A stretch of 38,947 bases of DNA from an uncultured Eubacteriales bacterium (GCA_900542425.1 UQNQ01000015.1:1-38947), one strand, 5' to 3'. Shown: positions 16,149 to 24,369, counted from the stretch's first letter. The notes: generated by a model not told the origin, from the sequence alone. Numbers and translations are program-made.

Positions 16149-16211
16149 GGTCACAATAAAATAAGCGCTTTTTATAAAATACTGTCACGAATGATATCCG
16201 ACAAAAAACAC

Positions 16212-16241
16212 AAGACAAAGAGACAGAGTGTGAAATATAAT
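16212..16241 (+). promoter_or_regulatory. Promoter of the two-TM protein
   Basis: AAGACA (16212-16217), 18 bp, perfect TATAAT (16236-16241). The start would be about 90 bp before the ATG at 16338. Confidence 0.5.
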
Positions 16242-16337
16242 AGAATAAAAATCTTTTAAAATGACCCGTATGTTTTAAGTGTATTTTTGAACTTCATTTT
16301 TTACTGCCCGAAAACGGAAATAAAAGGAGGAATTCAC

Positions 16338-16811
16338 ATGGATGACTTTTTTGACTATGTTGATATTTTAAGACTTGATAACACTGTTTCTACCGGAATT
16401 AAATTTATCATTTGGCCATTTATTCTCGGTTTTATATTAGCCTTTTTTATTCTCTTTTATAGGCGTCGTGTCATTGGTTCTTTTGTACGTGCAATCCGAA
16501 ATGCAGGTGCTGTTGATGAAGCATCCGCGAAAACGCTTGCGGAAATCGGACAAGAAAACAACAGCAGCGCCACATCTGCATTGAAAAAATCCGCATCGCT
16601 ACGCCGTTTGATCACCATATGTCCGAGCAGTGGTTCTTCTTCGGGCGAGGAAATTCAAATTGACGAAAACACCCGATTTTACATTCGGAAAGAAGCGGAA
16701 ACCCAATCCAGAATCCAATACGGCGACAAAGACGAACCGTTATGGCCGATTATTCTAGGATCTGTTTTTCTTGTAATATTAGGAATCGCTGTATTTTTCC
16801 TCCTTGACTAA
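16338..16811 (+). CDS. Small protein with two membrane segments, function unknown
   Basis: 157 residues. The frame opens at 16287, but AAAGGAGG seven bases before the ATG at 16338 fixes the start (MDDFFDYVDILRLDN). One hydrophobic segment lies near residues 20-42 (IKFIIWPFILGFILAFFILFY) followed by Arg-Arg-Arg, which predicts a cytoplasmic side by the positive-inside rule. A hydrophilic middle of about 85 residues contains a serine-rich stretch (SSGSSSGEE). A second segment (WPIILGSVFLVILGIAVFFLL) ends the protein with one residue after it. I recognise no family. Its place directly after parB, with its own promoter and a bidirectional terminator behind it, makes it a stand-alone gene at the end of the head-on block. 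Confidence 0.75.
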   Translation: MDDFFDYVDILRLDNTVSTGIKFIIWPFILGFILAFFILFYRRRVIGSFVRAIRNAGAVDEASAKTLAEIGQENNSSATSALKKSASLRRLITICPSSGSSSGEEIQIDENTRFYIRKEAETQSRIQYGDKDEPLWPIILGSVFLVILGIAVFFLLD

Positions 16812-16823
16812 ACTTTCGACAAG

Positions 16824-16857
16824 AAAAAAGAGTCTCCCATATGGGAGACTCTTTTTT
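16824..16857. terminator. Bidirectional terminator between convergent genes
   Basis: A perfect palindrome (two 17-nt arms) of A6, GAGTCTCCCAT and its complement, T6. It serves both the two-TM gene (plus) and the PrsA-like gene (minus), which converge here. Confidence 0.95.
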
Positions 16858-16869
16858 TATTACAATCAA

Positions 16870-18003
16870 TTAAGACACCGGAAGGTCAAATAAATATTGA
16901 ACGTCGTATTTCTCTTCCAGTTCATCCATACAGGTTGTAAACATTTCCGAGACTTTCTCATTACGGATTGCCGTTTCGATTTCGTCACGGACATCCTCAA
17001 TTAAAATAAAGTCATTCGTTGTTTTCACTTTATCAAGTCGAATGATAAAATATCCGGCAAAACTCAAAAGCGGCTTTGAATAAATATCTCCTACCTCCAT
17101 ATTCTGCAAAGCATAATACACCTCTGTTTGGAAGCATTCCCCAAGATATTTCATATAGGTCTTATATTCGTCCGTATCCGGCTCCGCATCCGGATTAAGG
17201 TTTTCATAGTTTGCTTCTACCTCTTTCAACGCCGCCGCAAGATCGGGAATATCTTTTACATCAGTTTTCGCAGAAAAATTTTCTCCGGAATATAAAGCAG
17301 TTTGCGTATACCCGTCTTCTTCTGTATACTTCTTCAAAATATCCTCTTTGACCTTTTCCAGCGTTGTGTAACCGCTGTTTATCTGACGGATATAGTTTTC
17401 TGCTTCCGCTTTGGCTGCTGCACATTCTTCCTCATCGCCGAGATCCAACACCTCAAGAAGAACAGCTGTCCAAGTATAGCCTGCAGGAGCCATATAATCC
17501 TGCCAATTTCCATTATAATACGTTTGAATTTCCTCGTCTGTCACTTCCACCATATCCGAGGCATATTCGTTAAATAAATTCGCCAACTCATATCGACGCA
17601 AATCTTCTTTCAGAAAATTTTTGGACACTACATACATGGTGCGCCAATCTTTATAGCCGCCTTCAAAATTTTCATCCAGATATGCAATGGTATCCTCAAC
17701 AGACTGCTTCAGCGCTTTCTCATCAATGGTATAGCCTTTTTCTTTTAAATCTATTTCAAGCAGCTTATACCGAACATAAGTCCGAACCGCTTCTTTTGCC
17801 ATTTCGCTTTTTTCCTCATCGGTGGATTCCAGCGTTGCGTTTGTCGCAATATAATAATTGATAATATCCTTTACGTCCTCTTCATAAACGGGCGTATTAT
17901 TATATACGGCAATAATCTCTCCTCTGTCGCCGCATCCCGCCAAAAGAACCACAAGGCTCGACAATATAAGCAGTATACACAGGATTTTTTTTGTTTGTTT
18001 CAT
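16870..18003 (-). CDS. PrsA/SurA-like foldase lipoprotein
   Basis: 377 residues with a lipoprotein signal: basic start MKQTKK, hydrophobic stretch, lipobox LAGC with Cys24 as the expected lipid anchor on the outer face of the membrane. The mature part begins with a SurA_N-like segment (IAVYNNTPVYEEDVKDIINYY), is helical and acidic, and has a C-terminal region (GDIYSKPLLSFAGYFIIRLDKV) like the end of a parvulin-type prolyl isomerase. The parvulin core is divergent, so chaperone activity is more likely than strong isomerase activity. GGAGAAGG precedes the ATG. It starts only about 30 bp after the terminator of the upstream Cys-rich gene, leaving little space for a promoter; it may depend on read-through. 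Confidence 0.75.
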   Translation of the reverse strand: MKQTKKILCILLILSSLVVLLAGCGDRGEIIAVYNNTPVYEEDVKDIINYYIATNATLESTDEEKSEMAKEAVRTYVRYKLLEIDLKEKGYTIDEKALKQSVEDTIAYLDENFEGGYKDWRTMYVVSKNFLKEDLRRYELANLFNEYASDMVEVTDEEIQTYYNGNWQDYMAPAGYTWTAVLLEVLDLGDEEECAAAKAEAENYIRQINSGYTTLEKVKEDILKKYTEEDGYTQTALYSGENFSAKTDVKDIPDLAAALKEVEANYENLNPDAEPDTDEYKTYMKYLGECFQTEVYYALQNMEVGDIYSKPLLSFAGYFIIRLDKVKTTNDFILIEDVRDEIETAIRNEKVSEMFTTCMDELEEKYDVQYLFDLPVS

Positions 18004-18033
18004 ATCCTTCTCCTAAAATTTCGTAAAAGCTTC

Positions 18034-18058
18034 AAAAAGCCGTCAGAAGACGGCTTTT
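18034..18058 (-). terminator. Terminator between the Cys-rich gene and the lipoprotein gene
   Basis: Stem arms 18034-18044 and 18049-18058 (core GCCGTC/GACGGC) with a 4-nt loop, followed on the minus strand by five T. It lies just past the Cys-rich gene's stop. Confidence 0.75.
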
Positions 18059-18076
18059 GAAAGTTTTTCGGACCAA

Positions 18077-18532
18077 TCAGTCGCCGTGCTTACAGCCACA
18101 ACCGCAGTCATCCTCTTCTTCGTCACAGCAATCGCATACGCAACTGAATTCAGCGCCGCATGCCGGACAAATTACATGTTCAAGATCAATGGTATCATCA
18201 AGACAAACTGTCTCTCCGCACTCCGGGCATTCAACCTCGACAAAGTCGTCATCGCAGTCGCAGCAGTCGCAGCAGTCACAATCGTCCTCATCCTCACAGC
18301 AGCATCCGCCCTCCTCATAATAATCCTCTTCAAGGGCACCGAGATCCTCATCAATTTCCTCGATATAAGAATCGAGATACTCCGTATCCTCCTTGAGATC
18401 CGATACCGCCTTTGCGATATCTTCAAGGGCATCGATGATAGCTGAAAGAACTTTTCCTTCTGCCGTCTTCTCATCCAAAGAAAGTCCTTCTGCAAGTCCT
18501 TTGATATAAGAAACTTTTTCCGTAATTTTCAT
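18077..18532 (-). CDS. CD1247-type protein with Cys/Asp-rich zinc-ribbon tail
   Basis: 151 residues. The N-terminal 75 residues (MKITEKVSYIKGLAEGLSLDE...) form an acidic helical, probably coiled-coil domain seen in clostridial CD1247-like proteins. The rest is extraordinary in composition: 21 cysteines in about 75 residues. A low-complexity Cys-Asp run is at 77-93 (CCC, then CDCCDCCDCDDD), a zinc ribbon with two CPxCG knuckles is at 102-106 and 122-126, and a final CVCDCC...CGCGC cluster follows. Zinc binding is expected; storage or sensing of soft metals is inference. AAAGGAAAG precedes the ATG. It follows efp on the same strand, with a direct repeat in the gap. Confidence 0.82.
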   Translation of the reverse strand: MKITEKVSYIKGLAEGLSLDEKTAEGKVLSAIIDALEDIAKAVSDLKEDTEYLDSYIEEIDEDLGALEEDYYEEGGCCCEDEDDCDCCDCCDCDDDFVEVECPECGETVCLDDTIDLEHVICPACGAEFSCVCDCCDEEEDDCGCGCKHGD

Positions 18533-18589
18533 TTTGTTGCTTTCCTTTGCACCCGTATTTTTACCGGCGCATCCCTTTCATGTATTTTT

Positions 18590-18652
18590 ATTATCCGTTT
18601 CTATCGATAAAGATTATCCGTTTCTCTAATGGATAATGAGAACAGAGAAACG
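18590..18652. repeat. 13-bp direct repeat plus alternative hairpins between efp and the Cys-rich gene
   Basis: ATTATCCGTTTCT occurs at 18590-18602 and 18613-18625, a 23-bp period of about two helical turns. Overlapping it, CGTTTCTCT/AGAGAAACG (18619-18627 and 18644-18652) and ATTATCC/GGATAAT (18613-18619 and 18631-18637) form mutually exclusive hairpins. A regulator site or efp 3-prime end structure is possible. Confidence 0.55.
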
Positions 18653-18660
18653 CTCCGAGA

Positions 18661-19218
18661 TTATGCTCTTTCGATATATTCTCCCGTTCTGGTATCGATA
18701 CGCAGCTTCGTGCCGTTATCAATGAAAAGCGGAACCTTGATGACAGCGCCGGTCTCCAGTGTCGCCGGCTTTGTTGTACCGGTCGCCGTATTTCCTTTGA
18801 AACCGGGTTCGGTAGATACCACTTCAAGCTCAACAAACATCGGCGGCTCTACACTGAACACGTTTCCTTTATAAGAAACCAGTCGGCACATCATTTCCTC
18901 TTTTACAAATTTAAAGCTATCGGGAAGAAGACTCTTGGATACAGGAATCTGTTCAAAGGTTTCCATATCCATAAAGTAATAAAGATCTCCGTCATTATAG
19001 CTGTATTGCATGTCGCGTCTTTCGACAACTGCCGGCGGGAATTTATCCGTCGGGCTGAATGTGGTTTCCGTTACGGCACCGGTAATGACATTGCGAAGCT
19101 TTGTCCGTACAAACGCCGCTCCCTTACCGGGTTTTACATGCTGGAATTCGATGACCTGCATCACGTTTCCATCCATCTCAAATGTAACACCGTTCTTGAA
19201 ATCTCCTGCGATTACCAT
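18661..19218 (-). CDS. efp: Elongation factor P
   Basis: Rescues ribosomes stalled at polyproline stretches by binding next to the P-site tRNA. The 185 residues contain the KOW-like N-terminal domain and two OB domains, with the tip loop HVKPGKGAAF and Lys32 at the place where many bacteria attach a modification, and the C-terminal GxxxKVPLFIDNGTKLRIDTRTGEYIERA. No epmA/epmB/epmC or rhamnosyltransferase EarP is in the window, and the loop residue is lysine, not arginine. GGAGG lies nine bases before the ATG. A good promoter (19270-19298) gives efp its own start even though pepP lies directly upstream. Confidence 0.98.
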   Translation of the reverse strand: MVIAGDFKNGVTFEMDGNVMQVIEFQHVKPGKGAAFVRTKLRNVITGAVTETTFSPTDKFPPAVVERRDMQYSYNDGDLYYFMDMETFEQIPVSKSLLPDSFKFVKEEMMCRLVSYKGNVFSVEPPMFVELEVVSTEPGFKGNTATGTTKPATLETGAVIKVPLFIDNGTKLRIDTRTGEYIERA

Positions 19219-19269
19219 AGAAAAATACCTCCAATATCAATCTGTCATTTCATCGTTTAATCATTTTAT

Positions 19270-19298
19270 ATTGTACCGCAAAAATCCGAAAATATCAA
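19270..19298 (-). promoter_or_regulatory. efp promoter
   Basis: Minus strand TTGATA (19293-19298), 17 bp, TACAAT (19270-19275), about 50 bp before the efp ATG. Confidence 0.7.
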
Positions 19299-19334
19299 GT
19301 GTTTTTTCATATTTTATGATATATGAAGCAGATT

Positions 19335-20390
19335 TCATCCGATTTCAATGAGTTCCTTCGGACTTTTTGTAATATCCACCGGACCTTTTTCCGTCATCTG
19401 GACCATATCCTCAATACGGACGCCGTATTTTCCTTTCAGATAAATTCCAGGCTCCACCGTAAAAATATGCCCAGTTTTCAATACGGTTTTTCCTGCCGGA
19501 GACACCCGTGGATTTTCATGAATATAAATACCCACTCCATGTCCCAGGCCATGTCCAAAGCAACCCTCAAAGCCTGCAGCGTTAATGATATCCCGCGCAA
19601 CTTTATCAAGCTCCGCGCCCGTCATGCCCTCACGAACAGCTTCAAGCGCCGCTTTTTGTGCGGCAAGCACCGTATTGTATACTTTCTTCATTTCGTTATC
19701 CGCTCTTCCGATTACGACAGTACGCGTCATATCGGAACAATATCCATGCCATATACATCCAAAATCCATTGTAAGAAAACCCGCTTCCAGAATGACAGGA
19801 CGCGGAACACCGTGCGGACGCGCAGAATTGGTTCCGGAAACGGCAATGGTATCAAAACTGGTTCCGGACGCTCCCCGTTTTTTCATTTGATATTCGAGTT
19901 CCGCCGCCACATCGGTTTCCGTCATATCAGGACGAAGAAGCGTCAACACAGATGCAAACGCTTCATCTGTAATCGCCTGCGCACCCCTTACCAGTTCCAT
20001 TTCATGCGTGTCTTTATATTCAGCCAGTGTACGTACAACACCGCCCATCGGAGAAAATGTGCATGAGGAAAATTCTTTTTTGTATCGGTCAAGCATCATA
20101 ACGGAGAGCAGATCATCCTCAAAGCCTATTGTTTTGATATCTTCTTCTCCGATAATTTTCCGAATTTCTTCATATCGATTTGCAACGGAAAGCTTGCATC
20201 CGCGCGCTTCCGATTCCGCCGCTTCAATATACCGGAAATCCGTGAAAAGATAAGCATTATTTTTTGTTATAAAAAGCATTCCGTCTGAAAATAGAAATTC
20301 TGAAAGATAAAAACAGGTCTTCTCATCCGACGTAATAAACGCATCTACATCTTCCGGAAAATGCGCCTGTAATTTTTCAATTCTTGTCAT
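19335..20390 (-). CDS. M24-family Xaa-Pro peptidase
   Basis: 351-residue pita-bread dinuclear metallopeptidase releasing residues linked to proline. The N-terminal creatinase-like domain (to about 125) contains CFYLSEFLFSDGMLFITKNNAYLFTDFRY. The catalytic domain has the metal residues in order: MDFGCIWHGYCSDMTRTV (two Asp), GHGLGHGVGIYIHENP (His), FTVEPGIY (Glu) and VRIEDMV (Glu). AAAGGAC is seven bases before the ATG. It lies directly upstream of efp, the same order as in many Firmicutes (the yqhT-efp pair). Confidence 0.93.
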   Translation of the reverse strand: MTRIEKLQAHFPEDVDAFITSDEKTCFYLSEFLFSDGMLFITKNNAYLFTDFRYIEAAESEARGCKLSVANRYEEIRKIIGEEDIKTIGFEDDLLSVMMLDRYKKEFSSCTFSPMGGVVRTLAEYKDTHEMELVRGAQAITDEAFASVLTLLRPDMTETDVAAELEYQMKKRGASGTSFDTIAVSGTNSARPHGVPRPVILEAGFLTMDFGCIWHGYCSDMTRTVVIGRADNEMKKVYNTVLAAQKAALEAVREGMTGAELDKVARDIINAAGFEGCFGHGLGHGVGIYIHENPRVSPAGKTVLKTGHIFTVEPGIYLKGKYGVRIEDMVQMTEKGPVDITKSPKELIEIG

Positions 20391-20487
20391 ACTCTATGTC
20401 CTTTCCTATCCGACATCTTTCTTTTATCAGAATAACGTGCAAACATCACAAATTTTGCCGGATTTTATGAATTTTCTGCAACATTTA

Positions 20488-21615
20488 TCAAAAATCCACC
20501 ACATCTTCTCCATCAAGCGCGGCAAGTCCGTAGCGAAGAGCCGCCGCGGCGGTACGGCTCTTTTCCTCATCCTCGCTTTCCAAAAGCGGAAGAAGCTCTC
20601 TGAAAAAAGCACCGCGGATAGAAATATCGTTTTTCAGCATTTCAGGATCGAGCAGAGGAGCAGTATCATCGCGTATCTCAAGATAAAATAAACCAAGTGC
20701 CGCCGCGGAGATCTTTTGAGGCAACAAAACAGTCTCAGGAGAAATCCTTCCGCATAGCCTTATACGCACAAGAGCATCCGTTCCATATCCTTCGGTAGAT
20801 ACCGCAGCCTTCAAACGGTCGAAAAGCTCCGCATCAGATGATACTCCCGTGACATCGACAGATAATTTTTCATAATGCCGTCGGCAAAGCCTGCGGCTCG
20901 CGAAAGAAGCAGAAAGCTTGCCCGTATTTTTATTGAGTTCGCATAAAATTACACCTTTTATACCGCACTCATCAAAAGAACGTCCTTCGGGACAGCCACT
21001 GTATGCGTAATAGGTTCCGCCGGCAAGTTTTACTTCACCGCCTTTATGGATATGTCCCAGTGCAGCATAATCAAAGCCGCTGCGGGCAAGATCCGCAGGA
21101 GTAATCGGACAGCAGGAAGAGGTTCCCGTAAGATCGCAATGCGCCGCCAAAATGTTGATTTTTCTCCGATCCAGCGAAAATGACGCGGCAAGCGGATTTT
21201 CAGGATGTGATTCGGACAGATAAGCAAAACCGTAAACATCTACGCCGATATCGTCAAAGGAAATTTTTGCAAGCCTTTCTTCTTCAAAGATATAGACGTT
21301 CGAAGGAAAAATATCTTTTTTATACGGACTGCGGGAAGAGATAAAATCATGATTGCCCGGCGCGATGACAAACTTACATTCCGGAAGGGATGCAAATTGG
21401 GAAATCAAAAGAGAGGTCGTCTCTTTCGTTACAAATCCACTGTCAAAAAGATCTCCGGATAAAATGACAAGATCCGCCTTTTCGGTCCTTGCAAGCAAAA
21501 TCAGGGATGCAAATGTACCTCGAAGCTCATTTTTGCGCACTTGTGCCTTTTGAACATCAAAAAGGGAAAATGGCGCATCCAGATGAATATCTGCTGCATG
21601 AATAATTTTCGGCAT
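20488..21615 (-). CDS. SbcD/Mre11-like metallophosphoesterase
   Basis: 375 residues of the calcineurin-like phosphoesterase fold used by DNA-repair nucleases. All signature motifs are visible: HAADIHLD (Asp9, His11), ILSGDLFDSG, APGNHDF, LAAHCDLTG and LGHIHKG. A C-terminal cap region follows, rich in charged residues. Such proteins normally pair with an SbcC/Rad50/YhaN ATPase encoded directly downstream. Here the downstream gene is the proline peptidase and the upstream gene a rhamnosidase, so no partner is adjacent. GGAGG precedes the ATG. It is a likely DNA exonuclease or endonuclease, but could act on another phosphodiester. Confidence 0.87.
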   Translation of the reverse strand: MPKIIHAADIHLDAPFSLFDVQKAQVRKNELRGTFASLILLARTEKADLVILSGDLFDSGFVTKETTSLLISQFASLPECKFVIAPGNHDFISSRSPYKKDIFPSNVYIFEEERLAKISFDDIGVDVYGFAYLSESHPENPLAASFSLDRRKINILAAHCDLTGTSSCCPITPADLARSGFDYAALGHIHKGGEVKLAGGTYYAYSGCPEGRSFDECGIKGVILCELNKNTGKLSASFASRRLCRRHYEKLSVDVTGVSSDAELFDRLKAAVSTEGYGTDALVRIRLCGRISPETVLLPQKISAAALGLFYLEIRDDTAPLLDPEMLKNDISIRGAFFRELLPLLESEDEEKSRTAAAALRYGLAALDGEDVVDF

Positions 21616-21699
21616 AACTCCTCCTTTTGTTTTTTAAGAATGGATCTGCTCATCAGTCCGTTTCCCATTCTTATACATGGGTTTCAAAACACATGGATA

Positions 21700-24369
21700 T
21701 TATTCGGAAAGTCCATATTCACCTGATAAAAGCTCCACAAAAAATTCTTTTTCATTTTCCCCGAATTTTCCAAGCAAATATGCGGGCTTATCTCCCATCT
21801 TGAGCGTATTCATATACTTTTTCGGAAGATAAAGCGTCGCATGACACCCAAATGGAATTTTCAGATTCAAAGATAGCTTGCCTCCGCGATTTGCCCAATA
21901 GCAGGCAACCTCACCGTACATCGAGTCATGAGAAGCGGATGCGCTTTCCATACCGCAATCCACTGCAGGACGCAAGATCGTGTGCCGGAAACCAGGCTCT
22001 TTTTCGTCGGGAGAAATTCCACCCACATATTTATACAGAAAAGAAGATAAGTCGGAAAACATATGATGATTGTGAGAGCCGCCGCCGTTCCAGCATTCCC
22101 AAAGTGTCGTAGCGCCAAGATCGATCCATCTTTGGCATCCCGGAAATGTACGCTGCGCAAGCATCCGATGTCCGACATTTCCCTCGCCCATTGCGCCCAG
22201 CGTATGCATCACAAATTTGCAGCCAAGCACTCCGAAATCAAGGTGCCAGTCCTTTTCTTCAATCTGCTCGATAAGGCGGTGCAGAAGCGGTTCCCGCTCA
22301 TCCTCCTCGCAAAGATTGAAATACAGCATCACAGCGGTCGCAGTTTGGCAATCGCCCTTGACAGTATACGTTTCTTTATCAAAAAATTTCTCACGGAACA
22401 CCGTTTTTATCTTTTTCGCCAGCGCTCCATAATAGTCCGCATCATCCGGTCTGCCGAAAAGGTTTGCCATTTTCACGACCGTCATTGCGGCATTGTAGAA
22501 AAATCCGGTATCCGATACTTCAACCGGACATTTATAAGCACCCATATTCTTGCCGATTGCCGGTCCTTCAAACGGCGCGCACCAGTCACCTGTACCGTAA
22601 TTGAGCGTGTAATCGACCGTCATAGATTCCATAAAATCACAATTTCGTTTGATGGCGTCATAATTTCGGCGCAAAATGTCAATGTCCCCGTTATAAAGAT
22701 AGATATTGTAAGGAACATTGATCAGCGCGCTCGACCAGTCCGGACCCATCAATCCATAATAACCCCATCCCGTGGATGGCACGACGCAGGGGATTTGTCC
22801 CGCAGGGCGCTGAGAAATACGCATATCACGGCTCCACTTGGAAAGGAATGCTCTCGTACCGAAATTTGTCAGCATCTGTTCTGAGGAAAGAGAAACATCT
22901 CCTGTCCACCCGTTTTTCTCTCGGTGTGGACAATCCGTTGGAATCGAATGCATGTTGGAAATGGTTGCCCACCGGCAAAGCTGCTGAACCTTGCCTAACA
23001 GTTCATCGGAGCAAGAAAACATCCCGATATCTTCCACATCGGTACAAAGAGTCATCGCACAAACATCGGAAAGCTGCGGCTCATAATCGATTCCGGACAT
23101 CTCAATATACTGGAAGCCGTGATAGGTGAAAATCGCATTCCATTCCTCTTCTTCGTCACTCTTTTTGATGTATTTATCGGTTTGGAACTCTCCGCTTCTG
23201 ACAAAACAGCCGATCGCAGAAACATCGATTTCCCCATCCTCTGTCAGCACATCAGAATAACGGAACTTGATTTCTGTCCCGGCAGGTCCCCGTACCTTAA
23301 AATGCCCGACACCCGCTTGATTCTGACCAATATCAAAAACATATCCGTTTGCCGATTTCCACATCTTTTTCGCACCGATTACCTTGCGTACGCGGATCGG
23401 CTCCATTTCCATCGCAACAAGAAGTCCGCCGGGGCTTTTGATAATTTTCGTACCGTTCCATGCGCTGTCATCATAATCCGGAAGTGTCCAGGCTCCGAGC
23501 TCCAGTCTGGCATCATAGAATTCTCCGTTTCGGATGCCATTAAATGTAATCGGCCCTTTTGATGCTTTCCATGTCGGATCGGAAAGCACGGTTTCATGCC
23601 GTCCGTCTTCATAAAACAAGTGCAGTTCCAAAATCAATTTCGGAACATGTCTCCAGCTTGCGGCACGCGTATTCCACGGATCTTCTGCAAAGCAGTTATA
23701 CCAACCGTTACCGAGAATCACGCCAATCGCATTTTCGCCATCCCTTATCAGAGACAGAACATCATATACCAGATACATACATTCCGCGTCGTATCGGGTA
23801 AATGCAGGAGAAAGCATATCATCTCCCGTCTTTTTTCCGTTCAGATAGCTTTCAAAATACCCGAGCCCGCATACGGAAAGATAGGCTGCACGTAATTTCC
23901 CGGAACTCCGAAATGTTTTTCTCAGATATTGCGCTCCGTAAAATTCCGTTCTCGGTTTTGGCTTCTCCTCTTTTTTCTCTTCCTTTTGTTTTTCTTCTTT
24001 TCCTTTTTTTTCGAAATCAGCCGAGATCCATCTCCCGTCCCATTTGCTTCCAAGCTTTCCCGTGACAAAGCGACAGCTGCCGGAAGCCACGCCGTCCTCT
24101 GTTTTTACATCGATTTCGGTCCGGTACTCCGTAAGAGGAGACAGCCTATCTCCCTCATAAGGAATCAAAATCTGTTCGCTTGTCTCTATCTCTCCGCTAT
24201 CCCAAACCAAATTCTCTGTTAAGGAATCCGATACACGAATTCTGCGGGATATTTGCTTTCCGCCGCGGGTATCCGAGGAAATTTTATAGGAAAATCTCGG
24301 ATTTTCATCGAGTCCGCACGGATTTTTCAGGTAATTGACCGTAAAGCCATATAATTTGATCTCTGACAT
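21700..24369 (-). CDS. GH78 alpha-L-rhamnosidase
   Basis: 889 residues, cytoplasmic by absence of any signal peptide. The order is N-terminal beta-sandwich domains (to about 110), a lysine/glutamate-rich linker (120-140), a rhamnose-binding-like domain (YLSVCGLGYFESYLNGKKTGDDMLSPAFTRYD region), an (alpha/alpha)6 catalytic barrel with DCPHREKNGWTGD at 479-491 (Asp/Glu acid candidates) and a C-terminal beta domain. It removes terminal L-rhamnose from glycosides taken up as small substrates. No rhamnose kinase, isomerase or transporter is adjacent, so it is an isolated accessory carbohydrate gene between housekeeping genes. The linker's 50-nt almost pure purine coding run is unusual. Confidence 0.92.
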   Translation of the reverse strand: MSEIKLYGFTVNYLKNPCGLDENPRFSYKISSDTRGGKQISRRIRVSDSLTENLVWDSGEIETSEQILIPYEGDRLSPLTEYRTEIDVKTEDGVASGSCRFVTGKLGSKWDGRWISADFEKKGKEEKQKEEKKEEKPKPRTEFYGAQYLRKTFRSSGKLRAAYLSVCGLGYFESYLNGKKTGDDMLSPAFTRYDAECMYLVYDVLSLIRDGENAIGVILGNGWYNCFAEDPWNTRAASWRHVPKLILELHLFYEDGRHETVLSDPTWKASKGPITFNGIRNGEFYDARLELGAWTLPDYDDSAWNGTKIIKSPGGLLVAMEMEPIRVRKVIGAKKMWKSANGYVFDIGQNQAGVGHFKVRGPAGTEIKFRYSDVLTEDGEIDVSAIGCFVRSGEFQTDKYIKKSDEEEEWNAIFTYHGFQYIEMSGIDYEPQLSDVCAMTLCTDVEDIGMFSCSDELLGKVQQLCRWATISNMHSIPTDCPHREKNGWTGDVSLSSEQMLTNFGTRAFLSKWSRDMRISQRPAGQIPCVVPSTGWGYYGLMGPDWSSALINVPYNIYLYNGDIDILRRNYDAIKRNCDFMESMTVDYTLNYGTGDWCAPFEGPAIGKNMGAYKCPVEVSDTGFFYNAAMTVVKMANLFGRPDDADYYGALAKKIKTVFREKFFDKETYTVKGDCQTATAVMLYFNLCEEDEREPLLHRLIEQIEEKDWHLDFGVLGCKFVMHTLGAMGEGNVGHRMLAQRTFPGCQRWIDLGATTLWECWNGGGSHNHHMFSDLSSFLYKYVGGISPDEKEPGFRHTILRPAVDCGMESASASHDSMYGEVACYWANRGGKLSLNLKIPFGCHATLYLPKKYMNTLKMGDKPAYLLGKFGENEKEFFVELLSGEYGLSE

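Noticed and set aside
18057..18320. Gln/Ser-rich plus-strand frame opposite the Cys-rich gene
   Set aside because: It is the reverse complement of the Cys/Asp repeat codons, so the low complexity is secondary.
21636..21672. Hammerhead-like CTGATGAG and GAAAC on the minus strand between two genes, flanked by AAGAATGG/CCATTCTT
   Set aside because: The order and the 3-nt distance between the two boxes leave no room for the third stem or the cleavage site of any hammerhead permutation. As a terminator it also fails, since A and not T follows.
22063..22884. 273-codon plus-strand frame inside the rhamnosidase
   Set aside because: Antisense to well-conserved GH78 catalytic sequence, composition unlike a protein, no start signal.
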